Position numbers and translations under genes: made by a program | In this document: positions 47,426 to 57,319 of the stretch, one piece after another | Position numbering within the stretch: the stretch's first letter is position 1 | Layout of the letters: the number at the start of each line of letters is the position of its first letter | Assembly (NCBI GenBank): GCA_022579005.1 | Contig: MU401474.1 | Span: 124,001 to 188,000 of the forward strand | Length of the DNA: 64,000 bases | Reading direction: 5' to 3' | From: Poronia punctata | Taxonomy: Eukaryota > Ascomycota > Sordariomycetes > Xylariales > Xylariaceae | Notes under the pieces: model-generated | What the model was told of the DNA's origin: nothing | Databases searched by the model: none | What the model saw: only the letters and a program-made list of their open reading frames with translations

Positions 47426-50400
47426 ATGAATACTGCAACTGTTTCTCTGGCCGTTACACCCACTGTCCTTTCAACCTTTTTATCACATGTATGTATGACC
47501 CCTGGATTGGCCCAGGCACCTCTCTAAACTCTGATGAATGCCTTTTGTTTTGTACCCCCTTATGCTAGCGTCGAGTCAGACAGTACGCTGCCGGTACGCT
47601 GCCTTACGGCTAGCAATCAACCGGGTGACCGTCAAACTTTGGCATAATGGACATTGTAATATGTATTATATTGCTGACACCGACTAACGTGAATCGGTAG
47701 TATCTCAAACGTAAACCTTTGCGTGAGCGGCCAACAGCCCATCTCTCTTACGATGAAGGGTTACATCTGGTTCGATCATTTCTCTCCTTTGCTTCACATC
47801 ACACTGTCGAGGAACTACAAGCCTTTACCGCCCAATGGGTTCCCCATCCACAATGGGTAAAGGTAAAAGAAGTTGAGATTCCCGAAGAAACTCTTCTGGA
47901 GTCCGCAGCCGCTTTAGAGGAGCAGCTAGGACCGGAAGGGATCAGAAAGGTGGGCGGTAAGAAATGGTGGCAATGGAGACAACTACAGAGCCCGTTGAAG
48001 GCCGAATGGATCGAAATGCGTTCTGACTACAACCAACGCATGAAGTTGGGTGACCCTGGAAAGAGAGTCATGCTGTATGTTCATGGTGGCGCGTACTTCT
48101 TTGGTAGCGTTGACGAACATCGATATCAGATGCAGAGGCACGCTAGGAAGCTCAAGGCGAGAGTGTTCGCGCCTGAATATCGGCTGGCGCCTCAATTCCC
48201 CTTTCCATGCGGTCTACAAGACTGCCTAGCGGCGTACCTGTTCCTCCTTAAGTCCCAGGAGCCATCCACAATTATTTTGGCAGGAGACTCGGCAGGTGGT
48301 GGCATGGTTCTGAGCATGCTCGTCATCATGAGAGATCAAGGGATTCCCCTACCGGCTGGGGCCATCTTGATATCACCTTGGGTAGACCTGACCCACAGTT
48401 TCCCAAGTGTCTCTGGTGACTGTCCGTTGGACTACATCCCGCCCTGTGGATTTCACCATAAGCCCTCTGCATCGTGGCCTCCTCTGAACGCAGACGACTA
48501 CAACAAGTTAAAAGATGAAATAGCAAAGGCTCGATCAGGGAGCACACCTACGCCCAAACCTTCGTCAGTGGAAATACATAAGCAGAACGACGGGCCCGGT
48601 CACTCATCCGATGTCGATAACTTAGACCAGTCTCCCCTAAAAAGCTGGGCAGAGACTACGTACCTCGGCGTAAAAGTCGACGGGGAGCAGGTACTGCTTA
48701 AAGACCAAATCCAGGTAGGACACCTAAAACCAGGTTCGATACCTATGATCTTCATGACCCAGAAGCTGATGATGGAAGTCTAGATGTACACAACAAATGA
48801 GCTTATATCGCATCCTCTGGTCAGCCCTGTAATGCAACCTTCGCTCGGTGGCTTGCCACCACTGCTCATAATGACTGGGGGTGGTGAGATTCTCCGGGAC
48901 GAGCAGATATACCTGGCTCATAAGTGCGCCGATCCAGAGAAATATCCACCCGGTGACATCCACATGAGCGAGTCCGCTCGGGAGCAAGTATCGCGTTTCA
49001 AGCCCACGGATGTGCAGCTTCAGATATGGGATGATCTGTGCCATGTTGCCCCGACATTAAGCTTTACGCGACCAGCCAAGTATATGTATAGGTCAGTTGC
49101 GCAATTTGGGGCGTGGGCGCTAGCACGAGCGCAGAAGACCGAGATCGAGATTTTAGACGACGATCAAATTTCATTCATCTCTAGTTCCGGATCCGAGTCA
49201 GGAGGTGAGCAGGCAGACCGCCAGAAAGAAGTAGTCAGGCCGGAAGTATCAGGCCAGCAGCCTCACGTTGGTAGAGCCGGCGATCCGTTACCACCCTTTA
49301 AGAAACACATGATACGGCAGCGAGTGGACCGGCATGGTGTTGTTCGGCCGCTGGAACCAGCCTCCGAGCTTCCAGGATGTACTCTTGACCCTAACGAGAT
49401 TGGCGTCGTTAAGGAAGGACCGGTGAAGAAATGGCTCGAGATGCGTCGCCAGTGGGATGTTCGCTTCGGTAGTACTCGCACTAAAGTCCATAAGAAGCGG
49501 CTTAAAGAAATGATGGCCGGATATCAGGGATTTGACGGCGAAGTACCGCCTCCAAGTGCACTGGCGGCGAGACGCAAAGCTGTCGGCGATGTCGCTGCAA
49601 AGAAGAAGAAGAAGAGTATGGGTCTCGCTCTATGGTCCCTATGGGGCTCCAAGCACGACGAGTCAACAGTCCAGAGAGAACAAGACGCGGAGAATTCGCC
49701 GGAGACAAAGGTCACTACGAAGCAGGAAGGGGTGGGTGCCCGTTCGCCTTCCGACCTCCAGAGGCAGGGCGAGGATGTTGCCAACCAGAGGCCGCCAACT
49801 GGTCGGAGTCAGTCCAGGACCAAGACGGTCAAGGACGAGAACCAGACGTTAGAAGCTGAAGCCAGTACAAATACCCCTATTGAATCTCTGATGGCCAGGA
49901 GAGAAGGCAGATTGGCTCAAAATACCGGACGACTGTCCTCCCAACACAACGGCACGCTTGCGCCGCCATTGACAGGTGTTGCTGGAAAACGGCCTATTGT
50001 AGGCGGTATTGCTGTGCCGTTTAGTTTGGACAAAGAGGCCGATACGGCCAGCATGATCACACTGACGTCCGCAATGGATCAGTCCATGCGAGTCGGAAGC
50101 CCAACTTGGGTGGGTGCCGATAAGGACGACGCATCTGTTACCTCTAGGACGACAGCATCCAAGCTGCATCCAGTTGCCGGCGTCTCGCCAGGTTTACTGG
50201 GAGCACCGGCAGATGATCTTGGAGCAGTCAGCCCCTTAGATGAGTTCGGCACACCAGCTGCGTCGGCAACTGTGAGCCCCTTAGCTACACCTCTAACGGA
50301 AGGTGGAAAAGACAAGGGGAGGGAAGAGGGCGTCGGAGAGTTTCCGAGCGGAGATTTGGCTACACCTGGGGACCGCCCGGGCCTAGAAAGCTTTGTAACC

Positions 50401-50430
50401 GCGGAGGAGGATCTGCCAAGGGTTCAGTGA
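47426..50430 (+). CDS. Hormone-sensitive-lipase-type alpha/beta hydrolase with long C-terminal extension
   Basis: Three exons: 47426-47488, 47701-48714 and 48784-50430, giving 907 residues. Exon 1 supplies MNTATVSLAVTPTVLSTFLSH, which joins in phase to YLKRKPL. The second intron (48715-48783, GTAGGA...GTCTAG) is 69 bp, a multiple of three, and open until its own acceptor TAG. That TAG therefore looks like an in-frame stop, but the protein reads on normally after splicing (LLKDQIQ joined to MYTTNELIS). Catalytic features of the HSL family: oxyanion motif HGG at 149-151, GDSAGGG with Ser218, Asp at about 398 in EILRDEQ, and His at about 446 in DDLCHVAP. The last 400 residues are hydrophilic and low-complexity, with no recognised domain. 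Substrate unknown; esterase or lipase activity is inferred. Confidence 0.9.
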
Positions 50431-50914
50431 GGTCCTACTACCGGCGTGTTCCATATTCCAGATTTCTTAGGATATTTTAAGTATGGACCGTGGAACGGAT
50501 AGAACACCAGACGATACCCCCAATTATTTGAAATTCCTTTTATCTTGTCTAGCCTTGTTATCAGTATACCTTTTCTTTGTAACAACCCTTACCGAGCTAT
50601 CTAACATAGGACCATAATTCACTGACTCTCCAGATGTCACTTAAATATTTATATATTGTTTACATGTGAAGAGGGCCCAAACGCCACACCCCTACTTATA
50701 CATTGAATACATGATACGGGCTCTGCTTTACCAGAGCAACTTTCCGTACCGCACGCCGGTTTGTCATGAAGCACGCGGCGAAGGGCCAGTCCCCATAGTC
50801 ACATGTCCTCGCTATGCCATAGTCTGCTCCCGCGCGGCTTGTGTGTTTGAGAATTATGTCTGTTCAGATGAATGAATCCCGGGGGTTATCGTTTTGCTTC
50901 TCCCAGCCAGGACT
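50431..50914. other. Intergenic between converging hydrolase and mL41 genes
   Basis: This is a 3' flank for both genes. No additional gene or repeat was seen. Confidence 0.5.
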
Positions 50915-51351
50915 TTAATCCATTCCATTTTCAGCCTTCCATCTATCCAGATATAACTCAGGGCTCTTGGGACCCAGGGCATATCCCTCGTAGCGGCCCC
51001 TCGTTGGTTCGATCTTGGCGGAAACAAAGGGAGATAACTGGTAGGCAGTCAGCAGGGGTTCCGATAAATTTGTAGTTTCCTTCCCCCTTCCCTATTTACT
51101 CTTCACTTTCCCTTCTTCATATTGGAGGACACAAACATGGAAGCGGTAAAGAAGAAACGCACCTTGAACGAGTCGAGACCAGCAGGGACGACATACGTCC
51201 GCACCTTGTTGTAATCGATTATATAACCACCATACTTGGTGTGCGAACCCATGGATCCTGTGCGCGTGCCCTTGTAGAAACCCTTCTTGATATCCTTGGT
51301 CGTTAGAGGAAGCTTTCGGTAGCGCTTTAGGAGCGCTTGTGTTGGCTGCAT
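50915..51351 (-). CDS. mrpl27: Mitochondrial large-subunit ribosomal protein mL41 (MRPL27/YmL27)
   Basis: Component of the mitochondrial ribosome large subunit. Exon 1 (51351-51163) and exon 2 (51037-50915) flank a 125-bp intron (GTGCGT...ACCAG), giving 103 residues. The N-terminus MQPTQALLKRYRKLPLTTK is basic and suits mitochondrial import. The family core LTTKDIKKGFYKGTRTGSMG and HTKYGGYIIDYNKVRTYVVP is plain, and exon 2 continues SPFVSAKIEPTRGRYEGY and ends YLDRWKAENGMD, as in other fungal mL41 proteins. Without the intron the frame would end early in a non-homologous tail. It is transcribed away from Utp14 across a shared 583-bp region. Confidence 0.94.
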
Positions 51352-51934
51352 CTTTTATTTATGATGATGGCGCCCCTTTTTTTGTTGTATTGATTGCCTC
51401 GGGAGGCTGGACGGCTTCGTTCGCTAAGCGGCGTGACGGATGGATGGACAAAGAGGTCGTGATTTTGGGTGTCGTCTTGTCTTGCCGGAGACTGACGACT
51501 GGTTTGGTTTGGTTGGCCGTAGTCGCGATTCTACTCGTATTCTACCTTTCTAGCAAGTCTAGAAAATCCCAATTGAACGAAAGGAGCTAACGTTAGATAG
51601 TTGGAGTGGGTCAACTATGTATGTTAGTCCGTCGGGGTAAGACTTAAGTACAGTGGTACACCATCCCCACTATTATGTACCAAAGTCCCCTAAAAAGAGC
51701 TGATAAGAGCTCTCCCCCACTATCTTGATAAGAAAAAGTTCTGGTATCAGCATATCAGCTTAAGAAATTCGAGAGGTACTTGGAGATACATTTGCCCATA
51801 CCGATTTTATGTAGGTCTTGTCTGTAACTATCAACTACCTATATTCCTGGTTCCTGAACAACATCCGATCGATTTTTGACTCGGGCAAGTTAATATTCGG
51901 GGTTGCGCTCCTCTTACATTTCCAAAAGAAAAAG
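51352..51934. promoter_or_regulatory. Divergent intergenic region of mL41 and Utp14
   Basis: At 583 bp it must contain both promoters. An ACTCGTA heptamer lies near 51532. AAAGAGCTGATAAGAGCTCT around 51694-51713 holds an AAGAGCT/AGCTCT repeat pair. No recognised ribosome-biogenesis element is certain. Confidence 0.4.
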
Positions 51935-54888
51935 ATGCCTGGCCGGCAATCACACGGCCGACCGCTCATCGCGGCTCAAGGCGGCGGCGGTAGTAAAGGG
52001 AAGAATAAGCGTTCGAAAGCAAAGTCGGCCAGCAAAGCCCTGAATGCCTATGCCGCTGCCCAGGCAGAGGTGGGCGAACAGCAAAAGCGGACCCCTCGCT
52101 TCCGCCAACTCGATGCCGATTTGAACGATGGCGCACCACCAAGGAAACACGACCGAGACGAGGATGAGGATGAAGAGGATGACGACGAGGATGAGGCGCC
52201 CCCGAAGAAAATGCGGCGCGGCGAGGACGACGACGTCGAATATGGTAGCGATAGCTCGGGTAATTCGTGGCGGGTGGGCGTCGTAGACGAGGACGATGAT
52301 TCGGAAATCGATAGTGACGAAGCGTTTGGTGAGAGCGATGAGGAGCGCTTCGAAGATTTCAAGTTTTCCGGCACGAACAAGAATAAGAAAAAGAAGACGA
52401 AGAAGATGCAAGCGGACGAGGTAAGCATAGTCCTTGAAGGGTGGAAATGTGGGATATGGCTAATTCTATGGGCAGGATGATGATGATGACGAGGAAGATG
52501 ATGATATGGACGATGCGGATGGCGCCTCTCTCGGCTCCGACGCTATAGATCTTGCGGCCGCTCTTGATATGTCTTCATCGGAGGACGACGAAAACCCCGA
52601 TGGCGTAAACGAGGACGAGGACGATTCTGATGCTGAAGCAGGCTCTGGCGACGAGTCTTCTGATGTAGAATCGGACGAGGACGGCGATGCAGAGGAAGGG
52701 GATATCAATGCATGGGTGTCCCAATTTGCCGGTACCAAGGATACAAAAGATGACGAAGCCGAGACGACTGTTACGAAGCCAAAAATTGGTCTTAAGGAAT
52801 TAGGCCTTCTAGGCGTCAAGGATGCTGAACTCAAGAAGTCGCTCAAACTTATGAGCAAGGATGAACGTGCAACTAAGAAACAGAAACTCGACGTCCCTTT
52901 GGCGCGACGGGCGCAAGCGAAACTCGACCGTGAAGTAGCATACGAGAAGACGAACGAGTCGCTCGGCCGGTGGCTCGACACAGTAAAATCGATGCGCAGG
53001 GCAGATACAAGCCTTGTTTTCCCTTTGCCCCAGCATGAGACCGGATTAGCCCGACACGACAACAGTGAATTGGCGCCCTTGGATAAGAAGACCGCTGGCA
53101 CAGAACTGGAAAGTACCATCATGGCTATCATGGAGGAGAGTGGCCTCAGTCTACATGACAAAAAAGAAAAGAAGCCTCCTGCAATTGACGAAGAGGGTCA
53201 GGTTATCTCGAGAAAAGCAATGTTGGCGCAGAAACGGCGCGAGCGGGAGCTGCAATCCAGAGAGGAAGCTAAGGCCAAGCGTCTGAAGAAGATAAAGTCC
53301 AAGGCGTACCACCGCGTCCACAGAAGGCAGAGGGAAAGAGACGAGATCAAAGAACGGGAAATCATGGCCGCGTCCGGTGAGATCGACAGCGAAGACGAGC
53401 GAGAGGCTCTGGACCGCCAACGTGCTATGGAAAGAATGGGAGAGCGACATCGCAGTAGCAAATGGGCGAAGCAAGCTAATAAGGACGGCCGGGCCGCATG
53501 GGATGAAGATGTTCGCACGGGAGTCACTGAGATGGCAAGGCGAGATGAAGAGCTGCGTCGTCGTATCGAAGGAAAAGCGGTAAAAGGCGCCGGGGACGAG
53601 TCTGAAGACTCGGAGAGCTCTTACGATTCTGATGTCGATGAGAGAGAGAGACTACTGCGGAAACTGAAGCAAGTCGACGAAACTGAAGACTCTGAACCAA
53701 AGTCCAAACTCATGAATATGGAGTTCATGAAGAAGGCCGAGGCAAGACGGAAGCTGGCCAATGATGAGCTCATAGCCGATATCCAGCGGGAGCTCGCCTC
53801 GGATGATGAAGAACAGAGCCAATCCGACCTCGAACCCGGCGATATCGGTAGACGTGTATTTGGCTCCGCCAACAACAAGCACACATTCAAAGTCGACAAG
53901 CCGATTCAAAAGGGAAAGTCGGAAACATCAGACCAAATGGAGGAGAGCAAGGACACCGCCCGCGAAGCTAGGGCTGTAGGATCGAAGATCCTTTCGGCTC
54001 ATGAGCCACCAACTATGGATCTCGATGTGAATGGGACAGCAGGCGCATGGAGTCAACCCACAGTCTCCAGCTCGAAGAAACAAAGGGGCAAGAAGTCGGC
54101 CCCCAGCACTGACGTATTAGAGATCGATATCGACTCCGTAGCCGTAGCAGTGCCACCGCCGGCTACCAAACCGGTGAAATCCAAGTCTAAAGCACAGAAT
54201 TCCCTCCCGGCGGCAGTAGATGAAGAGGCGTCCTCAGACGACGAGGATCAACATATGCCTGTCCAATTCCGAGAACAAGAGCTCATCGAGAGGGCCTTTG
54301 GTGGACTTGATGTCTTCAAAGCCGAATTCCAGGCCGAGAAAGAAGCCGCTATGGAGGAAGACGACGACAAGACCATCGAGACCACACTCCCCGGTTGGGG
54401 CTCTGTAAGTAACCTCGACAAGAGCTCCGCCATTGCGAGTGTTTTCCTACATAACTTTGCGGATAAAGACTAACCTAGGGTCTATCCATAGTGGGTTGGC
54501 GAAGGTGTTTCGAAGCGGCAGAAGAACCAGCGCCGATTTTTCGCGAAAAAGGAGGGCATCAAGCCTGAGACGCGCAAGGATTTCAAGAACAACAGAGCGA
54601 TTATCAACGAGAAACGTGTGAAGAAGGTTAGTTTTTTCCCTCCGTCCTCCCTCTTCCCCCTGAACGAGAAAGAAGTAACGTATCTAACTGGATCGGAAAC
54701 CACAGAACGACAAGTATCTAGCCTCACAATTACCCCACCAATACGAGAGCAGGGCCCAGTACGAACGTAGTCTGCGTCTGCCCATGGGCCCCGAGTTCCT
54801 CACCAAACAGTCCTTCCAGGATGCTACGAAGCCTCGCGTTATTATCAAGCAGGGCATTATTGCACCTATTTCGAAACCTATCAATTAA
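51935..54888 (+). CDS. utp14: Utp14, U3 snoRNA-associated SSU processome protein
   Basis: Nucleolar component of the small-subunit processome; it activates the helicase Dhr1 during 18S rRNA maturation. Four exons (51935-52420, 52476-54404, 54492-54626, 54706-54888) encode 910 residues, a usual fungal length. Long acidic tracts fill residues about 70-230. The conserved centre has GRWLDTVKSMRRADTSLVFPL, then the basic KRLKKIKSKAYHRVHRRQR, and SSKWAKQA. The conserved end carries ELIERAFGGLDV, LPGWGSWVGEGV (split by the third-exon junction at GS/WV), RRFFAKKEG and LPMGPEFLTKQSFQ, and finishes PRVIIKQGIIAPISKPIN. All are Utp14 family signatures. The start codon at 51935 gives MPGRQSHGRPL; the open frame before it looks like leader. 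It converges on the G-patch gene 268 bp away. Confidence 0.96.
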
Positions 54889-55156
54889 AGGGATATGTCT
54901 TGTGTTGGTGTTGTCTTCTCGGGTGTATATACAACGTAGATGATATCATTTTATATTTTGTGGCATCTGGGGAAAGAAAGGGGTACATGAAATGAAAAGG
55001 AAATACCTAGCTTAATGAATAGAGAGGTAGAAGCGTTGCTGAATCCAGTCTGAACGCGCGAGACTTTTCGTTTGTTGATTGCTAGGTTAGCTGGCTTGTC
55101 AGGAATAGGTAATTCAAGGCAAAATACAGGGGTATATTCTCTCGGTTAACTCTAAT

Positions 55157-57319
55157 CTAATCCTCCACCTCGTCACTGCTATCGCCAAAGATGGCTTTCA
55201 GCACCTCGTCTTCGGCCCGTTTACCCTCCACCGCCTCGTTGACCTCGGCATCGACCTTGACGGGTATCGCAGGTGTCGGTTGGTTACTAATCTTTTCGGC
55301 CTCGTTCCCGCCCCCGCCCCCGCCAGCTTCTTGCGCCTGTCGCATGAGTTCGTCAAGAGTCACGGCGCCCTCGGTAAATACCGGGGCGGCATTCATGCCC
55401 ATAAATCCGGATGCCGACGCCGCGGGTCTACCGGTATCCATCTCGGCATCGGGTTGCACGTGTGCGGGTGGCGGGACGTTAAAGCGCTTGCAAAGCAATC
55501 TGGTGGGGTAGAAATCCTTCACGGACCTCGTCATAGGTCCGTACATTCCCAACTTAGCCGCTTCCTCGGCCGGGTCTTTCGGTTTCTCCGGTGGTTTGTG
55601 GATGAGGTCTCCTTCTCCGCTTCCCGTGGCCGGCTTCGCGCTCGATGTGGTGAATCGCGAGGCCATAAGGCCGGTCATGGGCTTGAAAATGCGCGCGCAA
55701 CTGGCGAATTCGTGCAGCTCGCGCGACCAGTCCTGCATCTTCATGCTGGCGGGCTTGGCGGGGATCGTCTTGATGAAGCCGGCGACGTACTCGAGATACG
55801 CCCGGTACCTCGCGCGTTTCGCCTCGTTGTCGGCATAAGGTGCAGGGCCGGCACCGCTAGCTCCGCGCGTAAGGGCTGCTACCGCTGTCATCTTGTCGAG
55901 TTCGGGGAGTTGGCGTATTAGTTCCTGCTGTTTCTCTGCTTCGGTGAGGGCGTATTCTGCCGGTACCTCGCTTAACGCCGGCGGCAGGTTTGCCTTGCCC
56001 GTTGCTGACGCTAGGCGTTGGCGGGCCTCGGGCGACAGGAAGTCAAATACCGATTTCCCTGGTAATTGCGCCTCACCTAGGAGCGCGGCGCGAGATTTAG
56101 GGTCAAGTTTGGAAGCTTTGGCCGCGTCGGCCGTGGATATGTAGTTTGCACCCCCCGCTTCGCCTTTGCGACGCTTGCTGGATTTCCAACCCGGCGGTAT
56201 CTCTGGAGGCGGATATTTGCCTGCTGATGTGATAGAGGAAGTCAATGTGTCAAGCTCGGTGCCAAAAACGAACCCATCCAATGGTAGACGGCCGTCATGG
56301 CACTTGCGTAGACTTCTGTTTGCCCTTGCGAGAATGTTCTTCCTCGGCCTGAACACTGGAGCCGCACCAAGCGCCGGGTTGACTGCTGTAGTGCCAGCTT
56401 TCTTTTTCTTCTTATCGCCTCCTATTACCCGATTGTATGATATTTTCGGGCCAATCTCGTACGGATCTTCGTCGTCAGACCCAGTGTCGTTCAAGATGCC
56501 TATCCCAATACCACCTTTGGCAAACTTGCTTTTCTTCTCCTTCTTGAGTAGACCCGGTCGCCGTATCGGAGGACCGATAGTTTCTTCATCCGAGCTCTCA
56601 CCAGCTTCCGGTTTGGAGGTGGATACTATAGGCGTCAATTTCGATTCGCCCTCGTATCCTAGCCCTTTCCTGTCCGATTTCCTGATAAAGGCGATCATGG
56701 CTACATTGTCGGGGGCGAAAAGGTGGGTTTCACCACTGTCTCGAGCCGCGACGGGCTTGGCGCCAGGGTCAAGCCTAGCTGCCCTGCGCACCTTTGGTCC
56801 TATACCCTGTCCGTCTTTCCAACCCATCCTCCTCAGAAGTTTGACGCCCATCGTTTCGCCCCCAACGCGGAAGACATCTGCTATGCCACCACGTCGGATA
56901 CCGTCTTCCTCGGTCGAGCCAAGGCCGGCAAAGCCTTGAGCGGTCTGGATCTTCTCGGCCTCGGCTGCATCCGCAAGGTCCTCCTCGTCCATAAAGTCTT
57001 CTATGCGCTGTTGGCGGGTATCTTTATCGCCATCTTTATTATGACGGTTGGACCGGGAGGAAACGAAGGTCGAGGGCGTCCAGCCTTCCTTGGAGCCGAC
57101 TGTGTTGAAATAGCCGGCGCTGAAGCCGCCGGTGAAGGCGCCATGTAGGCGCTTCCTGCCACGCTCATCCCTCACCTCCTGCTTCCAGAGTGGCACGTAA
57201 GAACCGTCATCGCGAACGTCGGGGTCGAGAGGTGGTAGCGGGGTGCCGAAGAGGACGTAGGGTGATTGATGGGCTTGGAGGTCTGCTTCGAATTGGCCGC
57301 GGTTCCGTTTGTATGACAT
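55157..57319 (-). CDS. G-patch domain protein, GPATCH1-like
   Basis: This is a single uninterrupted exon of 720 residues. The N-terminus shows the GPATCH1 family block: YVLFGTPLPPLD near 21-32, FTGGFSAGYFNTVGSKEGW at about 62-80 and the QRIEDFMDEED segment. The G-patch follows at about 156-200 with MGVKLLRRMGWKDGQGIGPK. Later parts include PPGWK and a region with LTEAEKQQELIRQLP, and the end is acidic (KAIFGDSSDEVED). G-patch proteins of this type associate with spliceosomal RNA helicases and affect pre-mRNA splicing; that role is from family knowledge, not shown here. The absence of introns is in contrast to its neighbours. Confidence 0.9.
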   Translation of the reverse strand: MSYKRNRGQFEADLQAHQSPYVLFGTPLPPLDPDVRDDGSYVPLWKQEVRDERGRKRLHGAFTGGFSAGYFNTVGSKEGWTPSTFVSSRSNRHNKDGDKDTRQQRIEDFMDEEDLADAAEAEKIQTAQGFAGLGSTEEDGIRRGGIADVFRVGGETMGVKLLRRMGWKDGQGIGPKVRRAARLDPGAKPVAARDSGETHLFAPDNVAMIAFIRKSDRKGLGYEGESKLTPIVSTSKPEAGESSDEETIGPPIRRPGLLKKEKKSKFAKGGIGIGILNDTGSDDEDPYEIGPKISYNRVIGGDKKKKKAGTTAVNPALGAAPVFRPRKNILARANRSLRKCHDGRLPLDGFVFGTELDTLTSSITSAGKYPPPEIPPGWKSSKRRKGEAGGANYISTADAAKASKLDPKSRAALLGEAQLPGKSVFDFLSPEARQRLASATGKANLPPALSEVPAEYALTEAEKQQELIRQLPELDKMTAVAALTRGASGAGPAPYADNEAKRARYRAYLEYVAGFIKTIPAKPASMKMQDWSRELHEFASCARIFKPMTGLMASRFTTSSAKPATGSGEGDLIHKPPEKPKDPAEEAAKLGMYGPMTRSVKDFYPTRLLCKRFNVPPPAHVQPDAEMDTGRPAASASGFMGMNAAPVFTEGAVTLDELMRQAQEAGGGGGGNEAEKISNQPTPAIPVKVDAEVNEAVEGKRAEDEVLKAIFGDSSDEVED

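Noticed and set aside
48781..48783. In-frame TAG splitting the hydrolase into two genes or marking a pseudogene
   Set aside because: The TAG is the acceptor of a well-formed 69-bp intron, and the residues on either side join into a normal HSL-family sequence.
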